Source: Monarcha castaneiventris obscurior
Lineage: Eukaryota > Chordata > Aves > Passeriformes > Monarchidae
DNA length: 64,000 nucleotides
Assembly: GCA_026261815.1 (NCBI GenBank)
Contig: JAMPIT010000059.1
Location: 21,748,001-21,812,000, forward strand
Reading direction: 5' to 3'
Notes under the pieces: generated by a model
What the model was told of the DNA's origin: nothing
The model's database searches: none
The model's input: only the letters and a program-made list of their open reading frames with translations
Part shown: positions 41,101 to 53,100 of the stretch, piece by piece
Layout of the letters: the number at the start of each line of letters is the position of its first letter
Numbering within the stretch: the first letter of the stretch is position 1
Made by a program: the position numbers and the translations under genes

Positions 41101-44100
41101 ATGGGAAAGAAAGATGTATCAAATTGTATTTTGTTCATCCATTGCAGACTTGTTTCTTGTAAATTTAAGCTAACTTGAAAAAGAGGATTTTGGTCAATAA
41201 AACTTTTTACATCATTTAAATTTGTTTGGCATCGAACTAAAGTAAAGTGATTGTATCTTCATTTAAAAAAACCCGAACACCCTCTCATGTTAGACAGGAC
41301 TACACTGACCATGTTAAGTTTTGCTAGAGTGTTTCTGTGGATATCAGCAGTCTTTGTGAGCTCTTGAACCTTGCTAAAGAACAAACTGTTTTTCAGTGTT
41401 TGAAGAACTGTGAGATGATTTCAAGACACAGACTCAAAGCTAATTGCTATCAGAAGGAAGAAGCAAAACAAAAAGCGTTCAGAGAACTGATGAAAAATCG
41501 CTTCCTTTCTGAAGTATATCTTTCATTTTGTCTTGCCTTACTGAATGTCTAGCTGAGAAGATAGGATTTGAACTTCTAATTTTGAAAGTCCTTGTAGAGG
41601 ATCAGCAAACCATTGTTCTTCGTTTTTGCTGAAAAGGGGAGCAGGACTGTCTGTGGCTTGTGAGCGAAAGTGTTTTAGGAGATGAATTAACAATGTAAAA
41701 TTTCAGTAAAAATTTGAAAGTGGAAAAAGAACCCAACCTCTAATATGGCAGTCAAAGTGCTGCATTTGGATTCAGGCTGAGTAACTCAACTTTCATTTAT
41801 TCTTTGGTTTAAATCAATATATTAGTGGTGATCTGGATAACAAGTTGTTGCTGGTTTAGTCTGTACCAAAGTAGTTCAAGAGTTTGTGTGCGGTTCTGTC
41901 TGAAGTGTTGAGTCAGTCGTGTAACAGGGAATAGTAAACTGCTCTGTTCATTGCCATGGATTTAAGGGGTCAGGCTTGTAACAGGAGTTCCCACAGTATA
42001 TCACTGAAAAAACTCTCAAACTATTTCAACTGGAAATCTTCAGAACTCCCATGTCCGCTTGCTAGTGCTCTGGCAGCATTTCTCGTATTCCTAATTGCTT
42101 TGGAATGCTTTCATTAAAATAAGTAATTATTGACTTCCAGAATCAGATTAGAAACTGCAAAGAACAAAAAGAAAATTTAGATTACTGTTTTATAAGCAAA
42201 GTGGAAGTGTCATTCTTATGTGGAAATACCTTTTCTGAAAATTCACCTACTTTGTGATGTTGCCATAATACAGTAATGTAGAGATCCTGCTTCTGACTGT
42301 TAACCCATTTAATGTGCCATATGATGATGTCTGGTGCAGAAGTAGCATTCAGGAGACAGCACACGTCCACTGAGCAGTCCTGCATTTTTTGTGTGTTTTT
42401 ACACCGGTTTAAGCTGCTGCTGAGGTGCTTGCATTTACCAAACCAGAAGGTCTGCCCTGCAAGAAAGGGGTTGTGTTGTGTGGCTGCTCAGAGTCCTCAA
42501 GGGAAGGGCAAGTGCAGGAGCCTACAAGAAAAATTGAGAGGGACTTTTTACAGGATAAGGGGGAAAGGCTTCAAACTGAAAGAGTATGTTTAGGTTAGAT
42601 ATTAGGAAGAAATTCTTCACTGTGAGGGTGGGGAGACACTGGAACTGTTTGCCTAGAGAAGTTGTGGTTGTCTCATCCCTGGAAGTGTTGAAGGCCACAT
42701 TGGATGGGGCATTGAGCAACCTGTTCTAGTGGAAGGTGTCCCTGCCCATGGCAGGGGTTGTTGGAGCTAGAGATGATCTTTGCTCTCCTTCCAACCAAGG
42801 CCATTCTGTGATTCTATGAAATTGGGAGGTGGTAGCATTCTTCTTCAGGGGAGTACATATGCCCTTCCCCCCTCCCCCAAGTCCTTAACTTTGTGGCTCT
42901 TAGAGGTGCCAGGGTAGAGTCTAGGATCTACTGCTTATAAAATATTGCTACTCGTAAGGCCCTGTGGTAGGTACTGGATGGGATAAATAGCCTGGAAGTG
43001 ATGTAGGAAATTATTCTTGCAGCAGCAGATCTTGTTTGAGTATCCCAGAGGCAATTTACAAAGACTTCTGGAAGATTCGTCTTTTAATTTGAACTTTTAA
43101 AATAATTGGAGTAGTTTTTAATAACAGTGTTGCTTCAGCCCATTGATACATTGCTGAACTACCCTGGGTAAAGGCAGAACTTTTGCTTGGGCCAGCTAAC
43201 TCCTTAGTCCATGCAGATACCTGGTTGTGGGTGCTCCTGGGTCGGACTGTGACACCTTGTAGGTGATAAATGTGATACACTGTGTCTGTGAAGAATGTAC
43301 TTTTTTTGTTATATTGCCTTGGGATGAGGAAGTTGTTTTCTGAAGTCCTGAGTTTGTTCTGTCTTGTGCCATTATAATTTGGTGGCAGTGTGTGCATGCA
43401 TTTAACTTGTCCTGCAAAGAGGTAGTATATACTCAAAGCACCAGAAAACTGGAACCACAGGCTGCACCTTTGTCAGTAGGGGTTGTGGTTCTTCACATTT
43501 TTGGTGAAAGAAAAAGATAGAGAGAAGGAATTTTTTAAATAGTGACATGTCCTAAGCATTACTCCATGAGGTGATTTAGAAATTGTTTTCACCAGGTTTC
43601 TTTTATTGCTGTAACACACTGCCTGTTTCTCTGTTATACCTTATTGAATTACAAGGCAATGAAGCCAGCTCCCTTTATTTAATATACTTTCATTATTCAC
43701 AGTAATGACTGATGTTCTGGTAGTCTTTCTGTGACTTTAAAAAATTGTGGTTAAGTCATGTGGAAGACTGCCCTGTTGTAAATGAGTGTATGAAGAAGTG
43801 GGCTGCTGTCACCTCTTCTGATATTTACTATTTAGAAGAGGAGAAACAGGAAAAGTCACCACGTGTAGCCCGTGGTGATGCAGTTTTGCCAGTGCTTTAT
43901 GATGGAGATATTGTTCTGTCAGGTATTAATCATGCAGAAGCTATAGAGTGGTTATTTAGTTTTGAAGTTAGATGATACCATGTTTCATGGGGATTTTTTT
44001 ATTTACGTCTTTGTCATAGCATGTGCTGTGTGTGCCTCAAGTTACTCTTTTCAGAAGACTTTAGCCAGATTTTAATAAGGGAAAGAGGAAGATGTGTAGC

Positions 44101-47100
44101 AGTCTGTTTTATTGGTCATACTTGCACTTCAGTCATATAATTAAAAAAAGAAGCCTCTTAAAATTTTGCCTGTGTAATCTGTGCTGAAATATGTATCAAA
44201 CAGAGGAAGTTTGTTTTTAGAGCCTTCCTTGTTCCTTATGACTTATTTAAGAGTCCAAGAGGGGATGATCCCAGGAAATTAACCCTGTTGTCTCAGTGCT
44301 GTAATTGCCCTGCGATACCATCTTATGTTGAAATGGTATCTCTCCTCTAGATGAAATCTTCTGAGCTGTTGCACAGCATGGGAGGGTGAGAGGGGTGGTG
44401 CTATAAAACACACAGATTGAAAGTTCACCACTCTGTAAAAGGTACTAGAGTTACAGTGAGGATATTCCCCTTACTGCGAACAAAATCGTCATGATTTCAA
44501 GGACACCACTGCAGTTCCCTTTGCAAAAGCTCTAAGCTGCAATTTGTGTCGGGCCTGATGGAGGGTGAACAGGTGGATAATGGGGACTGGAACAGCAGGG
44601 TAACAGTGAGACAGGAGAGCTGATACACAGCGATAATTGCATGTTAATTAGGGAGAAAAAGAGGGAGGCAGGTAGATGCGGGCTGTAAATGCTGCAAAAG
44701 AGACTAATAGAGGGGAAAGGAAAGTCTGGGGGAGCTGATGGTCCCTGTGTCTTAGTGAGTGCCCTGTGGTGGCCTGTACAGAGAAGAGGGAGGCTGCAGG
44801 AGGAGCACGTGGGGCTGCCTTTGTGTGGTGTGCAAGATGCTGCTCCCCTTATCCATCCCTCTCTGGTTAGGGTGCTGTGGAGATGAAGAGAGCCCCAGTG
44901 GTGCTGTCAGCTCCACAGCTGGTTTCTGTTGGCAATGAGAGGGTTGACTGCTGGTGAGGCATCTCTCTGTGCATGGGGGCTGTGTTACAGGGCTGGAGGC
45001 TGCACAGCCTGGCTCTTCACCAGTCCAGAGCAGGGCTGTCAAAGCCAGGTGTCAGCTTCCTGCCTGTAACCACAGAAAGGGCGTTTAACGAAAGGAAATT
45101 GGTATCCCAGCAGTAACACTGCACATGCCATACAATAGATCTATTAATTTCACATGCCCCAGAAACTCTGGAGATAGCATGCTTAATATTATCTCCTACC
45201 TCACTTAATGTGATTTTGTTTGAAAAATACATTTAAATGGATGCAGGGTGAGGGAGAAATTGAACACATTGTGAATAGACTGTTGCAAATGATCAGGTTA
45301 CCACAGCCTAATGAGTTAAGGCAGTGGGAATGGGCATAAGCTGCTACCTGGGTGGTTTAACTGGTGTGCTTTCTAATTGCAGTGGGATAGAAATTAATGA
45401 CTGGACAGCTGGTGTTCTGCATCAAACTAATAGTAAAAAAGTTGCAGAAACCCAGTGTTTTTGGAGCATCTGCCGGTTCACACTCTTTTTTAGAGCCTGG
45501 TATTCTAAACATAATGGTCCTCGTGTCTATCATAATGCCTGATACTTGTTTTAAAAGTGAGTAGCAGAGAAGACTTGGATACTCTACATGGAAATACAGA
45601 CTTTTCTACCATTACTTCGGGCACAGACAGGTTTTTAGTAAGTTCAGCAAGTCCCTAAGGACGCGTGAGAAGCAGCTGTAGGGCAGCGCTGATAGGCATT
45701 ACCGTGCAGCTGTAAGCTGCATTAAGGCAGGGATTTGTACAGTCAATAAGCTCAGTGTTATGGGTGGGGTAAGCCTGAGAACATGACAGAGGTGGGAACA
45801 ACTTTTGCCCCTTTGTTGCTTTTCTTGGAAAGGAAGAAATCAGGGAAAATTGCTGGCCACCTTTATCCGAAGGATTGCTACAGTTTTGCAAATGCGTATT
45901 TTTTTGTCTGTCAATTGAGAAGTGTTGATCTGTTCCATGCCACGTGTGATAACAGCTCTGGGGGGTGCTGTGTGCTTGCAGACCTACATTGGTTCGATAG
46001 TTGCCTCCGTGAACCCCTACAAGAGCATCCCGGGCCTGTACGACTGCGCCGCCATGGAGCGATACAGCAAGCACCACATGGGAGAGATGGCCCCTCACAT
46101 CTTCGCCGTGGCCAACGAGTGCTACCGCTGCCTCTGGAAGCGCCACGACAACCAGTGTATCCTCATCAGGTGAGTGGGGGCTGCTGCTGCTGCTGCTGCT
46201 GCTGCTTTGGGTGCCCCTCATGGTGAGCCTGTCAAGGTGATTTGGGAGCATGCCTATGGGCCACATGGGGAGAGCTCCGAAAGATAGCAGGCTTTTGAAA
46301 CAGCACAGTTTCAAGAGAGTTCTGAACTGGCTCTGTGTCATTCCGTGGACCTCTAACAAAATGTTAATTTTCTTACACATCTTCCAATTTCATTTAGTGA
46401 AAAAAATCTGTTGTAATTTTGTGCATTTTTTGGTCTTCGCACATCAGATGTTACCTTAAGTGTTTTCCCACCAGTTTAAACATCTCTGTGCAGCTCAGTA
46501 GTCTGTCACCACTAGACCCTTATTCCTGTATGGAGAGGAAAAGAAAAATCTGACCCACCAGCCTTGAGAAATGCAGTAAATAAGAACAGCAAAAGAGAAA
46601 CCCCTCCACATTTCAGCCATTTATTTCTGCCTGATTAATCTTCCTTGCTTAATCTTGTTGTGCTTTAATTTAATGGTGATTTAATAGCTTCCCGTTTGAA
46701 CCACTGTGTTGCTGGTATTCAGGATCTGCCCGCAGCCGAGTGTGCGTTAGGGAGCAGTTGGCATTTCAATAGCTTTTCACTGCTTTCAGCTCCTCCTTCT
46801 GGCTCCAGAAGAGCTGAAAATGCAGCCAGCTTTTTTTTCCATTCCCTGGCCTGCCAGCTCAGCTGCGTTGGCTCACACACAGGCAGGGAGACCAAAGCCT
46901 TGGCCTCCACATTGGAAGGAGCAGCTCACTGGTGATGGCCCCAGTGACCGGCCTCTGGGCAGGGGGTGATGCTCAGGGGGGCGAGAGAGCTTTGTTTCCC
47001 CTCCCTCTCCTCTCTTGCCTTCCCAACATTTTTGTGATCAGGCCTGCTTGCTGTCACCTTCCTGCACCGTGAAGTTACGTGTGTAGAGCTCTTCAGTCTC

Positions 47101-50100
47101 AAGCTGACATGATTTTGGCTGTCTCCCGACCTCCCCAGGGGTCCTTGTGGTGGCTGCAGGACTGACTACACATGGGGCAGATGGTGGGACACAGAGGGCA
47201 TGAGGCAGAGTGAGAGCAGCACCTTTTCCAATAAGCAGTTTCGACTGACATTTCAGCTTATAGGCCAGGTTGCAAGGCTTCCTGGATAAGATGGGGATTT
47301 GGTGCATGTATTTCAGCACCCAGGCTGTTGTTAGAAATGTGGATTAGCTGCAACACAGCCAGGCCTGCATGCAACTTTCTGCAGGCTCTCAGGTCTCAGT
47401 GCCCACCTGCCCTCGCCACTAGGCAGATTCTGCCTGGCAGTGACACAAAGCTGAAGAGTGTGTCTTTTCAGCTTTCTTTTAACTGTATTTCTCCTTCTTA
47501 CTATTTAATACACAGTTCTGTACATATAAAGATGAGTCCAGGTAAGAGTCCAAGCAAAAATGGAATGCACAGAGATCTTTGTCATGTGACAATAGCTAGC
47601 CTGGAGTCATGGTTTTGTGTTTTACTGCCAGGCAGTTACTTGTGAACAGCTCGTGTACACAAATTTCGGGAACCGAAACAATTTCTGGTGGCCATTGGTA
47701 TTTTTGCCATTCTGTACGAGCCTCAGTATTTCACCTTTCATTCCAGTTCCTCACAAGCTGCCAAGAGGAAAGCAGGTTATGGCCTAAAATGGACATAAGC
47801 AGAATGTGATGTTCCAGGGGAGTCTTCAGCAGTCTCTGGTCTGTAAACCATGTACAGATAAGCCATAATATGGAGAAATTTTGTATTAGGAATCCCTGTT
47901 AAAATTGTTTACTGTGGTCATGGATTGAAACAGTGATTTGTGTAAGTTTTGTGTTTCAGATAAGCAGCACAATACAAACCTTTTAAGGGTATCTTGATAC
48001 TGCAGAAATTGAGGAAATGTGCAATTCAAATTTAAAAAAAAAGTCAAATCTGCTTTCCTAAAGGAGTATTATCTGCTCTATCTGTGAAGGACTCAGAATA
48101 GGATTTTTTAAAATTACTAAGGTTTCCCTGGCTTTCTTATGGTTTAGGAAAGTCCCTGTGGTGAACATACGTAGTTTAGGGCATAGAAAGTGGAGGTTTA
48201 ACAGTGTGCTTGGCAAATTCAGCATCCTGGTCATTCATGCCTCTTTTACTGGCTTAGAACTAGACGTTGCAACAAGTCACTGTACTGTCACTGTAATTTC
48301 CTTGGTTACTACTGGCATTTAAAAAAGAAAATAGCCAAGTGGAGCTCTTTAGTGTCTGAATTCAGACAAACATTTTGGTCTTGCATTTAGTGTAAGAGAT
48401 GATAAAGAGGAAAATCCTGTTGCATCTCGAAAACACAGTAGTTAAAGTGAGGGAATTATTCGGGTAGGTCTCACGTTCTGATCGGCAGTTTGAGCTGCTC
48501 CTGACCTTGGAATCTCAGCACTCCGCAGCAAATTGTATCAGCCCCACGGAGGAAGGCGCTTGGAATGCTTTCTGATGATCCTCTGGACTTGAAGTGCCCC
48601 CTGCTGGCCCTCAGAATTAGCTCAGCTTTGGTTTGGAGCCGCTTTCTTCAGGCTTTGGGTTCAAAAACCTGTGAAAAAGCTTCTAGTGTTTTGAAATATT
48701 AATATTGGGATATTTTTCTGGCTGGGGTAGGGTGAGAGAGTGAATCGCAGAACACGAATTATGTTAGTATTAATATAATATATTATTATATTATATTATA
48801 TTATTACGTTATATTCTTATTATATTATTACATTATTTTGTTATTATAGTATTATATTTTATGTCATCATAAAAACTCAGATTATCATATAAATGTGAGA
48901 CCTTTTTTTTCCAGTATGACCACCCAGGTCAGAGGTGAAAAGGAAGCAAATACAGAAGGGATGATAATAAACAGAATCACCCAAAGATGCTTATTTATTG
49001 GTTTGTGTAACGGCACAATTTTTGTAATTTTAATTCATGATAATGCTGCCTAAAAAGCACTTAGCAGCCTAAAATGTCAACACAACGGCGCACTGAAGAA
49101 GCTGTACACAACTGGTGCATTAGAATATATACACAGTTGTGAAATGGTGTTTTAACTCTCCCAGGCTAAAAAAGTAGAGGTTTTCTGTAGACAGAAAACA
49201 TCTGCATCAATGAATTCTCAGTTTCATGTTAGTCTGAACCCTTATCACAGGGTCCAGTTTCTTTTAAAATGGGGAAAAAAAGCCCACCACCATGATAAAA
49301 ACATCTTCTGATTTTTCAGCTGGATGGCTCAGGAGCATGAAGGAAGCCCATCTTATCTGAGCAATAGCCAAACAGCTTGTACTGATGTAGGAAAGGGGCT
49401 GAGCTCCCCCGTGATTAGCTGAAGATCACAAGTTGGGACCAAGTTCAAACCTCCACTTCTTTATTACACAAATAGTAAATTATCTTTAGGTTTGTTTTAT
49501 AAGGTGGCTTAGTCTGTGCAGAAGGAAACATATCATTTATCTCTCAGATTAAATAGCAGTTGAGCCACTTCAGAGCACTCCCAAAGAAGTGTAAAGCAGG
49601 CGACGGAGCAGCAACAGTTGCTCCATATGACATTCGAGTCAGTGCTGTGAGTGGGAAATCACTGTCTGATACCAATTTGTTCTCTCTGTTATCATGTGAT
49701 GGCCTGAAACTTCATGTTGTTGTTTTTCAGCTTGAAAATCAGTGTGAACCAAACTCTTTATTTGGGACCCAGACCTGTGATGGATGTGATGTCCTGACAC
49801 ACCAGAGTTCAGATGTGCATTTGACAGACTATATTTGCTGTTTGGCTATTGCTCAAATAAGGTGGACTTCCTTCATGAAGGGGCCTGTTTTGTCTGTGTG
49901 TGTCTGTCTTGGGGTTCTAAAGCCAGCAGACCGTAAGGCCCCAAAAACCTCACTTGATGAGACTCTTAAAAGGACTTATGATTGTTCACGTACTGGGATG
50001 CATGGGAGAAATACTGACAAGATATTCTCAAGAGGTCAAAACAGCAAAAAACTTTACTGGCAACTTCAGAAAGTTGGAGAACTTTTGCAAAAGTTTAGAG

Positions 50101-53100
50101 CAGCATTCCATCAACACAAAACAGTTGTCAAAGCATTAACTTAGCCCATTAACTTAGCAAATAAGCTCATCCAATTTTAAGTTACACAAAACTCTGAGAA
50201 GAGGGAATTAGAGGAAGAAAGAGTGAGAAAGGCAGAAAAAATACAGAAAAGAACAAGTATAGCTACCACTCCTGGTTCCAGCAGTGTTCAGCTGATAGAA
50301 ATTCCAAGAGGAGGTAGGGTCAAGATATGTGCTGACCTCCTGTCTCAGTTCAAGTACACTTTGGCCTTCCTGGGCCCTTCCCCCAGGTGGGGCTTCTGGT
50401 CGTTTGGCCCCTCAGGAGCTGGGTTAGGGGTTCCAGACGTGGGCATGGAGCAGTGCCTTTGGTGTGCCAGTGATTAGCAGCCACTGCAGACTGTTCTGTC
50501 TCTTACCCATACAGAACAGGGAAAGGATTTAGTTTTATGTCCTTCAGAATGAGGAGTCTCTCTCAGCGACCCCTTTTTACGCTGTGGCAGTCACAAGTCC
50601 AGGCTGCTGTGCCCTTAGCACGATGCCCTGCATGGAACAAGTCATGGAGAAAGTCCCAGCATCTTCTAAGTGGGGGCCTTTGGGGCTGCTGTCAGACTTA
50701 ATATGTTCACAGTCCTGAATGTAGTGATGTGGAACAAGCTGGGCACTTTAACTCATGGGCTGGAAAGGTTGCACTAAAAAATTCACCCTTTTACTGACCT
50801 TGTAGGTGAAAGCTTTCTAAGGACTGAAAGATTGATCCCACATAACTGTAAAAGTGGATAGAATGGAGTGCTTACTACTAAATGAGTAGACAACATTGTC
50901 TAAATCCATCCTTTGGATGGATCCAGACTTTGTGGAACTGAAGGTGGTTCAGGGGAAAATTTTAAAAAGCAATCAAAGTATAACATGGGAAATGGCTAAC
51001 GGAGACAGGCACCTTGAATTTGGGGCACTATCCATCAAATCACACGCAGCAGAAAGAGCGCCAGGATGAATTGTTTGTTTCTCCTTCCAACATGAGAACT
51101 AAGAGGTGTCACATGAAGCTAATAGGAGGTGGATCTGAAAAAACAAGACTTGTTCCTTTGCTTTTTAAGGGAGTATGTCTAGAAACTCATAGAAGATAAA
51201 TCCATTCAGGGTTACAAGACACATAAAAACCAGGTTCAGATCAGGGAGCCTCTGAACAGCGAATAACTGGAAGCTGGAAGAACACAGAAGGGAGGTATAT
51301 TATGTCTTCCACGGCATCTCCAATTGGCAACTGTCAGAATAGGACACTGGGGAGGTTCAGAACCAAACCAGTTCTGAGTCCCTCCTGTTCTAAGGAAAAA
51401 TCAAGAGCATGTAATTGTGCATAACGCCAATTGTACCAGGGAGAGGTGCAGGAGATATCTTTCCATCAGCTTTGTGTATCTCACTTGTAGCATGGCTCTC
51501 AGTTACAGTGGGGTAACTTTCAGCTTCCACAGAACTACAGATTTCCCAAAGCAAGGGACTGTGGGTGGGGGCAGAGAAAAGATGGTGTCAGTGAAAGAGG
51601 TGATGTCCTCTTAGGTGTCACCGTGTTCCTGCTGTTGAGCTAAACATGTGGCTCAGAGGGAGAGAATTCAGGCAGGAAGAGGTGCGTATCATTGGATGAT
51701 TTACTGCACTAGACAAGGATAATGCAAAGGTTTGTGAAGCTCTCTCAAAACTACTAGTAGAAATGTTTTTTATGGTGAGTATTAAATGCAGGAATATTAA
51801 ATTTGCTTCTTGGCCAGAGGAGATGAGTGAGTGGGGGCCTGCAAAGAGAAAAGGAAGGAATACTGAAATGGCTAGACGTCAAGGCTAAAATTACATTAAA
51901 AATACTACAGAATTTGTTTGATGTGGTATAAATACAATGGATGAATCACACTTGCTGGAACATATTGGTGGTTATGAAGATGTCTCATTATGTTTCCTGA
52001 GTGTCTCTTCCCTAATTTTATTGTTGACATTCATTTGCAGGAAAATGTCGTGCTGTTTTCTTGGGCGATACCTTTCTTCTTTGCTTTTTGCTAGAAAGCC
52101 TCATTATACTTTGTTGTAACCTGCAATCACTGGGGTCATTACTCAGCAATGGCACAACAAAGGGCTGTCAAATTATGTAAGCCTGCTCCACATGCCCAGT
52201 TGTGCTCCATCAAAGTCAGTGGCAAAATTCCCACTTGCTACAATGGAAAAGGTGAAGACCAAAATGTACCCTCTCTCTTTGGGAGTAAACTGAAATTAGG
52301 TACAGCTTAATTAGGAATTAGGCTACAGCTTAGGGTACAGTGCTATGTCTCAAGATGAAGAGTGAGCAAACTAGACAAACTTTACCCACAAATTATATTT
52401 TTTAATGGCTCACTGTGTGTGTTTAGGCTACATAATTGAAGAGAAAGGATATTGGGGAAATGAGCCAAATTTAAACTTTCCCTTTTTAGAGTGTTGGTTT
52501 TGAAGAGAAACTAAGTATATTGCCTTCTGTTTGTATCAGCAGGGTTGCTTATTAACAGTTTAAGAATGTCAATTTAGCATTATCAAATTGCTTTGTTCTC
52601 CTGTGAGTGGTGATGAGAGGTTTTACATCTGTGAGGGTAATGAGAGGTGAAAATTATGTATTTTGAACTCACACAAATGTGGTTTGTTTCAATAGGTACA
52701 TAACAAGTTTGTTTAAGGAGTATGTAGTTCACTAAGAATTTCAGTATTAATTATACAAGTAGCCTTATGTGTTAGAATGTGCATTGGTGTCTTTAACTTT
52801 CTCCTCCTCACAGCAGGGCTCCTTCATTAGCTAGATTGCTGTGACACATCCCAAACTTTCCCATCTTAATTCGTAGTTTGGTCTTTATCCCTAGCCATTG
52901 CCCTGCCTTTGTTGTGACTTTGTTTTAACATGATGGTGGGAAGTGTTGGATCATTGTTTACATTCAGAGAGCTCTTTGTTGCCTCCTAGGTGTGTCAGTG
53001 CCTTGAAATGCTGTGTCAGCACAAGGACAGCTTGTGTTTTTCCCTGGATGTCATATTCAGGAAGTTAACAGGGTGTTCTGTCTCCATCTGACCATCACTT

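Larger units (their letters stand above)
29179..45981 (+). other. MYO10 intron, 16.8 kb
   Basis: The intron begins GTAAGC and ends GCTTGCAG. It holds CR1 fragments at 34436-34566 and 42533-42820, short tandem duplications at 33647-33700 and 39270-39318, and a GC-richer patch at about 44690-45060. I recognise no other gene inside it. Confidence 0.9.

Noticed and set aside
45655..46380. 241-codon frame on the minus strand
   Set aside because: It is the reverse of the GC-rich MYO10 exon at 45982-46169 and its CTG repeat; the poly-Ser run is the CTG tract read backwards.
49560..50144. 194-codon frame on the + strand
   Set aside because: It opens on TTG, not ATG, sits in a MYO10 intron and resembles no family I recognise; no transcript evidence can be read from the sequence.
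50133..50158. Short direct repeat of CATTAACTTAGC
   Set aside because: Two 12-13 base copies only; too short and isolated to call an element.
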